Counted from the stretch's first letter, positions 1-7,241 are shown. The stretch: DNA of 11,079 nucleotides from CAZGTQ01 sp964528575 (GCA_964528575.1 CAZGTQ010000001.1:1-11079), one strand, 5' to 3'. Notes: generated by a model from the letters alone, not told the origin. Numbers and translations: made by a program.

Positions 1-850
1 CTCCAGCACTTCCAGGACGGTCTCTTTGTCCTCGATGTTCCCACGTTCGACGAGCGGACCGTACGCGAAGCAGTGCTGAATGCCGTCAGCCATCGTGACT
101 ATCGCGACGCTGGATCGGTCTTCGTCAGGCAATACCCTCGGCGACTCGAGATCGTCAGCCCCGGCGGCTTCCCGGCCGGGATTACTCCGGAGAACCTGCT
201 CTGGCAGCAGAAGCCACGCGTCGTATCGCAGAGACGCTGGCTCGCTGCGGGTTGATCGAGCGTGCGGGACAGGGCTTCGACCTTCGGCGAGTGCATCCGC
301 CACAGCAAGCCGTTGCCGGACTTCACGCGCACCGACGACTACTTCGTCTGGCTGACGCTTCACGGGACCATCCAGGACCCGGCCTTCCTGCGCTTCCTGG
401 AGCAAGTCGGCGGAGAGACCGGAGCCTCTTTGGACCTTGAGGATCTGCTCGTGCTCGACCTCGTGCATCGCGAGCAGAAGATCCCTTCGCAGTTGACGCG
501 ACGACTAGCCCCACTGCTCGATCGAGGGGTTCTGGAGCGTGTCGGTGGAGGCCGTGGAACCCGACACCTCCTCGCACGCCGCTTCTACAAGTCCCTCGGT
601 CGCCCGGGAGCGTACACGCGCCGGCGCGGACTCGACCGCGACACGAACAAGGCTCTTCTCGTCAAGCACATCGAGGATGCGCGAGATTCGGGAGCCTCTG
701 TCCGAGCTTCAGGAGGTTCTCCCCGGGCTCAGCAAGTACCAGATCCAGACCCTCTTGCGGGAACTCAAGGCAGAGAGCCGGATCCAGGTCCGAGGGACTA
801 CCCGCGCGGCTCGCTGGTTCGCCTGCCCAAAACACAATCAAACTCAATGA
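1..850 (+). pseudogene. Degraded RecG-like/AlbA-type ATP-binding transcriptional regulator (C-terminal part)
   Basis: The gene enters from the left edge, so its N-terminus, where an AlbA_2 DNA-binding domain is expected, is not visible. Frame 1 (1-219) reads the HATPase_c_4 hallmark REAVLNAVSHRDY, then RLEIVSPGGFPAGITPENLL. The protein then continues in frame 3 with RRIAETLARCGLIERAGQGF (about 219-283). It returns to frame 1 with ECIRHSKPLPDFTRTDDYF and a winged-helix-like stretch up to about 700. It ends in frame 2 with LSELQEVLPGLSKYQIQTLL and RGTTRAARWF before TGA at 848-850. The family normally reads KPRNRR at the first break and GQGFDLMFRECI at the second, so small deletions of about 4 and 5 bases explain both; the third looks like one extra base. 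Three breaks in 850 bases beside clean genes indicate a pseudogene rather than poor sequence. Composition looks less GC-rich than the rest, consistent with acquisition. Proteins of this family usually act as DNA-binding regulators, often near mobile or defence genes. Confidence 0.85.
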
Positions 851-851
851 G

Positions 852-873
852 GACGCAATCCAGACGCAATCCG
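852..873. repeat. 11-bp tandem duplication just after the degraded regulator
   Basis: GACGCAATCC followed by one base is repeated immediately (852-862 and 863-873), differing only in the last base. Two further CAAT words lie upstream at 835 and 845, so CAAT recurs at 835, 845, 856 and 867 with 10-11 base spacing, about one helical turn. This could be a replication-slippage scar in decaying DNA or a phased protein-binding site. Nothing decides between these. Confidence 0.5.
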
Positions 874-993
874 GTGCGCAGGATCAGGCCACCGTATCGG
901 GCCGGAGTCCTCTGCCAGTCGCGCTCGACCTCGTTCGGCGGCACGCGCGCATCCTGAACTGAATCTCCGTCCAGAGCGGACCACGCGTCCAGG

Positions 994-1131
994 ATGCCGT
1001 CCCGCGCCTCGGTCGACTCGTCGATCCAGGCGGCGTTGCTCCACCCCTGGACGGCCGACCTCGGCGGGAGCGCCCCGACCGCGGCCGTCGTCGACGCGGT
1101 GCTCGAACGCGCGCTCACGCCGGCGAGCTGA
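994..1131 (+). pseudogene. Relic of isocitrate/isopropylmalate dehydrogenase C-terminus
   Basis: A 45-residue open stretch reads SVDSSIQAALLHPWTADLGG, then SAPTAAVVDAVLERAL, and stops at TGA 1129-1131. The TADLGG-S-xTxxVxDAV pattern is the last strand and helix of the decarboxylating beta-hydroxyacid dehydrogenase family (isocitrate, isopropylmalate and tartrate dehydrogenases), whose C-termini commonly read T(P/R/A)DLGG-x-A(S/T)T-x-E-(V/F)-x-DA. The preceding helix SVDSSIQAALL matches the family's last-but-one helix. The roughly 300 upstream residues with the active site are absent, and the sequence before about 1003 shows no family match. Seen: the motif and the truncation. Inferred: a deletion remnant left when the neighbouring DNA arrived or was lost. 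It is short, so chance resemblance remains possible. Confidence 0.55.
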
Positions 1132-1193
1132 CGCTCGGCGGGCCGCGAAGCCGGCGGGTCAACTTTGGGCGCCGAGCAGCCGAAGGAACGGGG

Positions 1194-3032
1194 ATGTCCC
1201 GGTCCGATCGCGGCGGGCGCGAGGTGGCGGCGGGCTTGCCGCCGGTGCCCTGGTTCCTGCGCTCGCGGCCCCGGTTGCTCGTCACGCTGCTCGGGGCGCT
1301 GGCGCTGCCGCTCGGGCTCTTCACCGCGCTCGTGCTCACGCGCGCGCACGCGTCGCTCGAGTCGCAGGCGATCCGGCAGAACGCAGCCGCCGCGCGGCTC
1401 GGCGCGGAGGCCGTTCAGAGCCACTTCGAAGGGCTGGCGCGGTACGTCGAGAGCTACGCGCGTCGCCCGGAGCTCGCCGCCGCCGTCCGCGCCGGGGCGG
1501 CCGACGCGGCCAGGGCGCACCTGCGCGACCTGGTCGAGGGGAACCCGGAGCTCGACCGTTCGTTCATCACCGATGCCGCAGGGGTCGAGTGGTTCGACTG
1601 GCCGCTCGACCCCGACGTGATCGGCGTGAGCTTCGCCCATCGGGACTGGTATCGAGGCGTCGCGCGGCGCGGCGCTACGTACGTCTCCGAGGTGTACCTG
1701 CGCGCCGCGGTGCCCCGCAGGCACCTCGTCGCGATCGCGACGCCGATCCGCGCGGGCGACGGAGAGCTGCTCGGGTACCTCGTCGGGCAGCACACGATCG
1801 CGGCGCTCACGGAGCGGCTGGCGGCGATCCGGCCCGGCCCGGCGGGCTCGCTGAGCCTGCTCGACCACCATGGGCACCTGGTGCACGAGCGCATCGTGGC
1901 GCAGGGCGCGGACCCGGCGCAGGAGCCGCCGGCGCTGGGCGATCACCCGCTCGTGCTCGAGCTGCTGGAGCTGGACGAAGCGACGCTCCGCGACCGCGAC
2001 CTCGTCACGGGCACGCCGAGCTTGCTCGGATCGGTTCGCGCGCCCGCGATCGGCTGGGTCGTCCTCGCCCAGCAGCCGCTCGACGCCGTCCTGGCGCCCG
2101 CCCGGAGCCTGCGCAGCTCGATCCTGATCTTGTCGCTGCTGTGCCTGGCCGGGATGGTCGGGCTCGGGTTCGTCTGGCTCGAGGTCGTGCGCCGCCACCA
2201 CGTCGCGCTGCGCGAGCTCCAGCGGCAGAAGGACCTGCTCTCGAGCATGATCGTGCACGACTTGCGCAACCCGCTGGCGGCGACGATGACCTCGATCGAC
2301 GTCGCGCGGACGCGGGCGAGCGCGACGAACGGCGCGCCGGGGGCGGACCTCGACCGCGCGGCCAAGTCCTCGCGGCGGCTGCTCGCGATCACGAACACGC
2401 TGCTCGACGTGATGCGGATGGAGGAGGGCGACCTGGAGCCCGACCTCGGCCTGCACGACCTCTCGAGCCTCGTGCAGGCGAAGGTCGACGAGTTCCGCCC
2501 GCTCGCCGACGCCGCATCGGTGTCGCTGCACGAGCGGCTCCCGCCGCGGAGCGTGCACGCGCGGGTCGACGGCCTCCTCGTCGGGCGCGTCGTCGACAAC
2601 CTGATCACGAACGCGGTGAAGCACACGCCGCCCGGCGGCCGCGTCGAGGTGCGCCTCGACGCCCCGACCGGCGGGCGCGTCGCCCTGGTCGTGTCCGACA
2701 CGGGCGCGGGCATCCCGCTCGACCGCCAGGACCGGCTCTTCCAGAAGTTCGGACGCGTCGGCGAGCGCGGGCAAGCCGGCCGGCAGGACGTCGGGCTCGG
2801 CCTCGCGTTCTGCCGCATGGCGGTCGAGCTCCACGGCGGGACGATCGGCGTCGAGAGCAGCGCCGGAGCGGGGAGCCGCTTCCGCGTCGAGCTTCCGGCG
2901 GAAGCGAGCGCGCGCGAGGCGACGGCTCCCAGGAGCCTGAGCGGGTCGGCTCGACCCACCCCGACGAGCTGCGAAGCTAGCCGGCGAGCTCTCGGACGGC
3001 CTCGAGAAGATCCTCGGAGTCGACGGGCTTGA
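1194..3032 (+). CDS. Membrane-bound sensor histidine kinase with double-Cache sensor domain
   Basis: 612 residues. A membrane helix at about 29-49 and a second at about 309-330 bracket an extracytoplasmic region of some 255 residues. The stretch FAHRDWYRGVARRGATYVSEVY (its core, HRDWYRG and YVSEVY, near 149-168) followed by IATPIRAGDGELLGYLVG is typical of dCache_1 small-ligand sensors. The kinase core follows directly, with no HAMP or PAS visible: H-box MIVHDLRNPLAAT with phospho-acceptor His355, N-box NLITNAVKHT (469-478), G1 DTGAGIP (502-508), F-box about 515-519 and G2 GLGLAFC (534-540). All catalytic boxes look intact. The start is supported by GAAGGA about six bases upstream. The last ~40 residues are Arg/Ser-rich and unrelated to the family; the final 56 bases run antisense into the receiver gene on the other strand. 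The likely partner is that receiver, inferred from position only. Confidence 0.93.
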   Translation: MSRSDRGGREVAAGLPPVPWFLRSRPRLLVTLLGALALPLGLFTALVLTRAHASLESQAIRQNAAAARLGAEAVQSHFEGLARYVESYARRPELAAAVRAGAADAARAHLRDLVEGNPELDRSFITDAAGVEWFDWPLDPDVIGVSFAHRDWYRGVARRGATYVSEVYLRAAVPRRHLVAIATPIRAGDGELLGYLVGQHTIAALTERLAAIRPGPAGSLSLLDHHGHLVHERIVAQGADPAQEPPALGDHPLVLELLELDEATLRDRDLVTGTPSLLGSVRAPAIGWVVLAQQPLDAVLAPARSLRSSILILSLLCLAGMVGLGFVWLEVVRRHHVALRELQRQKDLLSSMIVHDLRNPLAATMTSIDVARTRASATNGAPGADLDRAAKSSRRLLAITNTLLDVMRMEEGDLEPDLGLHDLSSLVQAKVDEFRPLADAASVSLHERLPPRSVHARVDGLLVGRVVDNLITNAVKHTPPGGRVEVRLDAPTGGRVALVVSDTGAGIPLDRQDRLFQKFGRVGERGQAGRQDVGLGLAFCRMAVELHGGTIGVESSAGAGSRFRVELPAEASAREATAPRSLSGSARPTPTSCEASRRALGRPREDPRSRRA

Positions 3033-3342
3033 GGAACGTCTTCTGCGCGCCGAGGCTCTTCGCGATCCTCAGGTAGGCCCCGCGCTCGGCGTAGTCGCTG
3101 CCCGAGAGCGCGATGATCTTCGCGTCCGGCCGAATGCGTCGCAACTGGCGGATCATCTCGGTGCCCTCGACCTCCGGCATGACGATGTCGGTGACGACCA
3201 CGTCGAAGGGCTGCGCCTCGAACAGGCGCCGGGCCTCGGCTCCGTTCCTGGCTTCGGTGACGCCGTAGCCGTGGACCTCGAGCAGGCTCCGGACCGCTTC
3301 GCGCTGGTCTTGCTCGTCGTCGACCACGAGGACTCTCTTCAT
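2977..3342 (-). CDS. Single-domain response regulator (CheY-like receiver)
   Basis: 121 residues, one complete receiver domain and no output domain. Acidic pocket Asp8/Asp9, phospho-acceptor Asp52 in VVVTDIVMPEVEG, switch Ser80 in IIALSGSD, and Lys105 in FLKPVDSEDL are all present, so it should accept phosphate. A GGAG six bases before the ATG supports this start. It lies 71 bases downstream of, and on the same strand as, the two universal stress protein genes, so it is probably the last gene of that operon, though a hairpin sits in the gap. Its 3' end overlaps the kinase gene. Lone receivers act by protein-protein contact, as CheY or Spo0F does. Its target cannot be read from the sequence. 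Confidence 0.95.
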   Translation of the reverse strand: MKRVLVVDDEQDQREAVRSLLEVHGYGVTEARNGAEARRLFEAQPFDVVVTDIVMPEVEGTEMIRQLRRIRPDAKIIALSGSDYAERGAYLRIAKSLGAQKTFLKPVDSEDLLEAVRELAG

Positions 3343-3385
3343 GCGGAGCTCCGAGGTAGGGGCTCGCAGGGTTCATCGACCGCGA

Positions 3386-3414
3386 GGGGGCGCGACATGA
3401 ACCGCAGCGCCCCC
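3386..3414 (-). terminator. GC-rich hairpin between stress protein and receiver genes
   Basis: GGGGGCGC (3386-3393) pairs perfectly with GCGCCCCC (3407-3414) around a 13-base loop. On the minus strand the stem begins on the last base of the stress protein stop codon. No U-tract follows, so it is not a classical intrinsic terminator. It could partly terminate transcription or protect the 3' end of upstream mRNA, lowering receiver expression relative to the Usp genes. Function is inferred; the stem is seen. Confidence 0.4.
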
Positions 3415-4325
3415 TACAGCTCGACCGGCGAGACGAAGTTCTCGGGCTTGACGACGAGCAGTGAGCAGTCGACCTCGCGCAGGACGCGCTCGGCGGTGTT
3501 GCCGACGAGCAGGCCCGCGATGCCGCCGCGCGAGATCGAGCCCATGACCAGCAGGTCGGGGCTGCCCTCCTCGACCGCTTGGCGGATCAGGCGCTCGGGG
3601 GCGTCGCGGTGGATCTCGACGCGCGGGGCCGAGGAGAGGCCGAGCGGCTCGAGCACGCTTTCGATGTGGGCACGCGCGCGAGCCGGCACCTCCTGGCGCT
3701 CGCGCTCGACCGCGTCGGACGACATGCGCGAGGCGTCGATCTGCAGCTCCATCGAGAGCTGCCACGCGTGCAGGACGCCGAGCTTCGCGTCGCTCGCCTC
3801 GGCGACCCAGGCGGCGTACTCCAGCGCGAGATCGCCGACGGGCGAGAGATCGGTCGCCGCGATCACGAGGCGGTGGACCAGGTCATGGTCGGGCTTCACG
3901 ATCCACACGGGAGCGGGGCAGTTGTGGACGAGCTTGAGGCTCGTGCTGCCGAGCGGGCCGAAACGCCGCGCCGGGACGTTGCGCTTCGCGACGATGACGA
4001 GGTCGTTCTCGCCGCTCAACGCGCGCCGCACGATCGCGAGGAACGGGCGCTCGTCGCTCGTGACGAGCTCCGTGTCGATGCCCGAGCTGCGGTAGTCGGA
4101 CACGAGCGACTCGAGCGCGGCGAGCTCCTTCTCGGACAGCTCGGGCCGGCCCTGGGGGCCGACGAAGTGGCGCGCTTCGTGCGTCGAATGGAACAGCGTG
4201 AGCGTCGCGCCGGTCTTCTCGGCGAGCCAGTGCGCCTGGAGAGCGGCCTTGCGGCTGCCAGCCGTCACCGCCTCGGTCTCGCGGTCGAGATCGACGCCCA
4301 CCAGCACTCTGCGGAATCGCTTCAT
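3414..4325 (-). CDS. Tandem-domain universal stress protein (UspE-like)
   Basis: 303 residues forming two Usp folds, about 1-145 and 150-295. Each starts with a beta strand and acidic turn (RRVLVGVDLD; HRLVIAATDLS). The second domain ends with MGSISRGGIAGLLVGNTAERVL-type sequence (261-282), close to the ATP-binding pattern G-2x-G-9x-G(S/T), but with Ser for the second Gly and Asn after the last Gly, as in UspE-like proteins. The first domain keeps only the end, GPLGST (123-128). Tandem Usps act in the cytoplasm in stress survival, usually binding nucleotides or forming dimers. GGAGG five bases before the ATG supports the start. It follows the second Usp gene by 60 bases and precedes the receiver gene, so co-transcription is likely. 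CPAPVWIVKP (136-145) is a common Usp strand. Confidence 0.93.
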   Translation of the reverse strand: MKRFRRVLVGVDLDRETEAVTAGSRKAALQAHWLAEKTGATLTLFHSTHEARHFVGPQGRPELSEKELAALESLVSDYRSSGIDTELVTSDERPFLAIVRRALSGENDLVIVAKRNVPARRFGPLGSTSLKLVHNCPAPVWIVKPDHDLVHRLVIAATDLSPVGDLALEYAAWVAEASDAKLGVLHAWQLSMELQIDASRMSSDAVERERQEVPARARAHIESVLEPLGLSSAPRVEIHRDAPERLIRQAVEEGSPDLLVMGSISRGGIAGLLVGNTAERVLREVDCSLLVVKPENFVSPVEL

Positions 4326-4385
4326 CGAGGCCTCCGGCGCGAGAAGATACGGGACGGCGGCTCGCGCTGCACGGACAGCCCGAGG

Positions 4386-5339
4386 TCACTTGCGGGCGAC
4401 CCCGTCCGTCCGTCCGTCGAGCAGCCATTCGCGGTCCGCGGCGGGAACGCCGAGCACCGGCGTCTTCGCGCGCTTCAGCACCCCGTACGCGATGCTGCCG
4501 AGCAGGACGCGCGACAGGCCGGTGCGCCCGTGCGTGCCCATGACGACCAGGTCCGAGCCAGGCGCCCGCAGCAGGATCTCGTTCACCGCGCCGCCCTCGA
4601 CGAAGGCCGACGCGGCCACCTCGACGCCATCGACCGACTCGACGAGCCGGTCGAACTGCTCGCGCTCGCGGTCGCGCTCGAAGTCGACGACGTAGGTCGG
4701 GCCCGGGTAGCCCTCGCCCGCCGAGGCGTAGGCGAACGCCGGCGCGGCGAAGCAGTGGACGATCTCGAGCCGCGCGCCGAGGCGCCGGGCGAGCTCCGTC
4801 GCCACCGCGAGCGCGCGATCGCTCTCCGTCGAGAAGTCGACCGGCACGAGGATGCGCCGGATCGTGCGGCACGGGCCGAACTGGCTCCAGATCAGCGCGT
4901 TCGAGCGCGCGAGCAGACCGCGCGCCGTGCTGCCGAAGTCGATGACGCCGCGGTGGCGGTGCGGGCCGAGCAGGACCATGTCCGCGCCGAACCGCGCGCT
5001 CTCCTCCAGCAGGACGGTCACCGAATGCCCGCCGAGCACGTGCAGGCGATCGGCGAGCGAGACGTCCTTCAGCCGCGCGCCGTCGAGCAGCGGCCGCAGC
5101 TCCGCCTCGATGTGCGCGCGGGCGCTCGCCATCGCGGACGTGCGCATCTCCTCGAGCTGGTCGGGCCCTACGCCCGCCCACAGCGGCGGGGCGACCGCCA
5201 CGGCGTGGACGAGCTCGAATTCGCAGCCGAGAGCGCGAGCGAGCGTAACTCCCGCCACGCCGGCGCGGTAGGAGCTCGCGTCACGGTCGACGCCGACGAC
5301 CAATCGATCGATCGTGTTCATGGGTCTGGGATCGGACAT
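4386..5339 (-). CDS. Tandem-domain universal stress protein with intact ATP motif in domain 2
   Basis: 317 residues, two Usp domains (about 8-155 and 160-300). Domain 2 starts RRILVPVDFS and carries the complete nucleotide motif in MGTHGRTGLSRVLLGS (267-282), so ATP binding is expected. Domain 1 starts DRLVVGVDRD and has only a degenerate copy, LLGPHRHRGVIDFGSTARGL (123-142). The start at 5339 is chosen because AAGGAG lies just upstream, although the 3-base spacing is short; a second ATG at 5321 lacks a nearby Shine-Dalgarno. The gene leads the minus-strand cluster Usp-Usp-receiver and is divergent from the FG-GAP gene. The two Usp genes are similar in plan but not close copies, so an old duplication is likely. 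Partner and substrate are unknown. Confidence 0.93.
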   Translation of the reverse strand: MSDPRPMNTIDRLVVGVDRDASSYRAGVAGVTLARALGCEFELVHAVAVAPPLWAGVGPDQLEEMRTSAMASARAHIEAELRPLLDGARLKDVSLADRLHVLGGHSVTVLLEESARFGADMVLLGPHRHRGVIDFGSTARGLLARSNALIWSQFGPCRTIRRILVPVDFSTESDRALAVATELARRLGARLEIVHCFAAPAFAYASAGEGYPGPTYVVDFERDREREQFDRLVESVDGVEVAASAFVEGGAVNEILLRAPGSDLVVMGTHGRTGLSRVLLGSIAYGVLKRAKTPVLGVPAADREWLLDGRTDGVARK

Positions 5340-5356
5340 CGGCTCCTTGGAGACCG

Positions 5357-5362
5357 AATCTA
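5357..5362 (-). promoter_or_regulatory. Possible -10 box of the Usp-Usp-receiver operon
   Basis: TAGATT on the minus strand lies 17 bases before the chosen ATG at 5339, which would place the transcript start about ten bases ahead of the codon, with the AAGGAG inside a short leader. No TTGACA-like -35 is seen at the right distance, so this is weak. Confidence 0.3.
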
Positions 5363-5382
5363 ATGGGCGCCGCTGCCGCACC

Positions 5383-5435
5383 CATACGCACTGCGGCGTA
5401 GGATCACGCTTTCGTATGCGGGGGGACCGTATGCG
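5383..5435. promoter_or_regulatory. Repeated CGTATGCG elements in a divergent promoter region
   Basis: CGTATGCG occurs twice in direct orientation, at 5413-5420 and 5428-5435 (15 bases apart). Its core CGTATG occurs once inverted, as CATACG at 5383-5388. All three copies fall in the 117 bases between the divergent Usp and FG-GAP starts, which is the expected place for a shared operator. No regulator is identified. Confidence 0.35.
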
Positions 5436-5456
5436 AGGAAACGCCGCCGGAGCGCC

Positions 5457-7241
5457 GTGAAGCCCTGCAAACCGCTCATGCAAAGACCGATCCGAAGCGT
5501 CGTGGCCGCGCTCGCTCTCGCGGCGCCGGCGGCCGCGGCCGACTACGACCGCCTGAAGCTGTTCGAGCTGGTCGCGCTGGCTGACGCCGTCGTCGCTGGC
5601 CAGATCGTCGAGGTGCGCGACGACGCGTACGACCTGCGCGTCGAGCGCTGGATCGTCGGCCGCGGTCCGGGCGGCGTGCGCATCGAGCGCTTCGAGGACT
5701 GGACGTGCGCGGGGCGTTGGGCGCCGTACGAGACGGGACAGCGCGTGCTGCTCTTCCTCGAGAGGACGGACGAGCCGGGACCGTGGCGCGCGCTCGGCGC
5801 GGGGAACGAAGGCGACATGGCGCTCCTCGCGGGCGGTGCGGTCGCGCCGCGCTACCGCGTGCGCGGGTACGAGGGCGGGATCGCCGACACGCGCGTCCCG
5901 GCGGACGAGCTGATCGGGGCGACGCTCGGCTTCCGCGAGGCGTTCTGGTGGGAGCCGGGCGGCGTTCGCGAGGAGCAGATCGCGCGGATCGAGCCGCGCG
6001 CGAGCGTCGCGGAGGCGCGCGCGTTCGCGGCGACGTCGCGCACCGCGCGGCATCTGTTCGAGGAAGCGTGGTCGTCGAACGCGTGGCCGCACGAGCCAGT
6101 CGCGACGGAGCAGGTCGCGGGCTCGCTGCCGCGCGTCGAGCTGGCGGAACACGAGCTCCGGGCGCCGGCGGGAGCGCTCGCGTTCTTGGGCGGCGACACG
6201 CTCGCCCTGGGGCCGCCGGGCGATGGCTCGAGCGCCGTGGCGCTGCTCGCCCTCGACGCCGCCGGCGCGGTCGAGAGCGTCGGCGCGATCGAGACGAGCT
6301 CCCTCGCGTCGGCGCAGCGTCGCGCGGCCTTCGGCTCGACGCTCGCTCGGCTCGGCGACCTCGACGGCGACGGAGCGGACGACGTGCTCGTCGGCGCGGT
6401 CGGCTGGAACGCCGCCGTCCCCGGCTCGGGCGGCGCGTGGGTCGCGTTCCTCGACGCGGAGCGGCGCGTCGTCCGGGCGAGCGAGCTGACGCAGGCGCCG
6501 GCGTTGCTGCGCGCCGCGGGCGTCGAGATCGACGGGCCGAGGCCGCATCCGCTCGGAAAGGCCGCAACCGCGCTGGGCGACCTGGACGGCGACGGGACGC
6601 TCGAGGTCGCGATCGCACAGCAGTGGACGCTCATGGGCGGCCGCGACGACGTCCTGGTGGTCGTCGCGTCGCTCGGCCGCCGCGGCGACGTGACCAAGGC
6701 GTCCGCGATCGCCGGCTCGGGCTTCGGCTTCGGCGAGGCGCTCGCGTCTCCGGGCGACGTCGACGGCGACGGCGTCGCGGATCTCGCGATCGGCGACCTG
6801 GGCCAGCGCGACGGCGGCATGCTGCGTGGAGCGGTGTGGATCGTCTTCTTGCGCGCAGACGGCACGGAGCGCGAGCGGCGGCTCGTCAGCGACTGGGAAG
6901 GCGGCTTCGAGGGCCTGCTCTTCGACGGAGCGTCGTTCGGACGAGCGCTCGCCGCGCCCGGCGACGTCGACGGCGATGGGGTTCCCGACTTGCTCGCCGG
7001 CAGCGACCAGGGCCTCTGGCTCCTCTTCCTCACGCGCGCGGGCACCGTGCGCGAGCACCGCCAGATCCGCGACGCGCGCCACGGCTTCACCGACGTCGGC
7101 TCGCTCGGCCGCTCGATCGCGTGCGCGCCGGAGCGCGAGAGCGACGGCTCGCTGCGCCTGGCCGTCGGCGGGCGGAGCGGCAAGCGCGACGTCCTCTGGC
7201 TCCTGCGCCTGCGCCGCGACGGCACCGTACTGCCGTGGTGA
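5457..7241 (+). CDS. Secreted FG-GAP (integrin-alpha-like) beta-propeller protein
   Basis: 594 residues. A Sec signal peptide (RSVVAALALAAPAAAA, cleavage near residue 28 before DYD) sends it out of the cytoplasm. Residues ~30-105 form a compact domain I cannot name, with DWTCAGRWAPYETGQRVLLF near 81-100. The rest is a propeller: four calcium-loop motifs, each D-L/V-D-G-D-G, begin at residues 301, 375, 434 and 503, followed by strands such as DVLVGAV, EVAIAQ, DLAIGDL and DLLAGSD. The second loop is slightly degenerate, with TLEVAIA where Asp is usual. Such FG-GAP blades bind calcium and serve adhesion or surface roles. No C-terminal anchor or sorting tag is seen. The start is GTG, chosen for GGAG four bases upstream; an ATG at 5478 would also keep the signal peptide. 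It converges on the acetyltransferase gene with 29 bases between. Confidence 0.88.
   Translation: MKPCKPLMQRPIRSVVAALALAAPAAAADYDRLKLFELVALADAVVAGQIVEVRDDAYDLRVERWIVGRGPGGVRIERFEDWTCAGRWAPYETGQRVLLFLERTDEPGPWRALGAGNEGDMALLAGGAVAPRYRVRGYEGGIADTRVPADELIGATLGFREAFWWEPGGVREEQIARIEPRASVAEARAFAATSRTARHLFEEAWSSNAWPHEPVATEQVAGSLPRVELAEHELRAPAGALAFLGGDTLALGPPGDGSSAVALLALDAAGAVESVGAIETSSLASAQRRAAFGSTLARLGDLDGDGADDVLVGAVGWNAAVPGSGGAWVAFLDAERRVVRASELTQAPALLRAAGVEIDGPRPHPLGKAATALGDLDGDGTLEVAIAQQWTLMGGRDDVLVVVASLGRRGDVTKASAIAGSGFGFGEALASPGDVDGDGVADLAIGDLGQRDGGMLRGAVWIVFLRADGTERERRLVSDWEGGFEGLLFDGASFGRALAAPGDVDGDGVPDLLAGSDQGLWLLFLTRAGTVREHRQIRDARHGFTDVGSLGRSIACAPERESDGSLRLAVGGRSGKRDVLWLLRLRRDGTVLPW

Larger units (their letters stand above)
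851..1193. other. Gene-free stretch between the degraded regulator and the kinase
   Basis: No intact gene is supported here. A frame-3 tail stays open to a TGA at 960-962 and reads NTIKLNEDAIQTQSGAQ in its first half. It could be a further frameshifted end of the preceding pseudogene, but I cannot confirm homology. The second half holds the dehydrogenase-like relic at 994-1131. The last 60 bases carry the kinase ribosome binding site (GAAGGA, about six bases before the ATG at 1194). No convincing sigma-70 promoter is visible. Confidence 0.5.

Noticed and set aside
844..1044. Minus-strand 66-codon ORF over the gene-free stretch
   Set aside because: Arg-rich composition without resemblance to any family, and it is antisense to the dehydrogenase-like relic.
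798..2834. 678-codon open frame antisense to the kinase
   Set aside because: Low-complexity charged sequence, no motifs, no start signals; it mirrors a well-supported kinase gene.
3579..5363. 594-codon plus-strand open frame across both Usp genes
   Set aside because: Arg/Glu/Ala-rich shadow; the minus-strand Usp genes have clear motifs and ribosome binding sites.
5431..5460. Nine-codon leader ORF (MRGNAAGAP) whose TGA overlaps the FG-GAP GTG start
   Set aside because: The overlap could couple translation, but the ORF is tiny, shows no repeated regulatory codons and may be chance.
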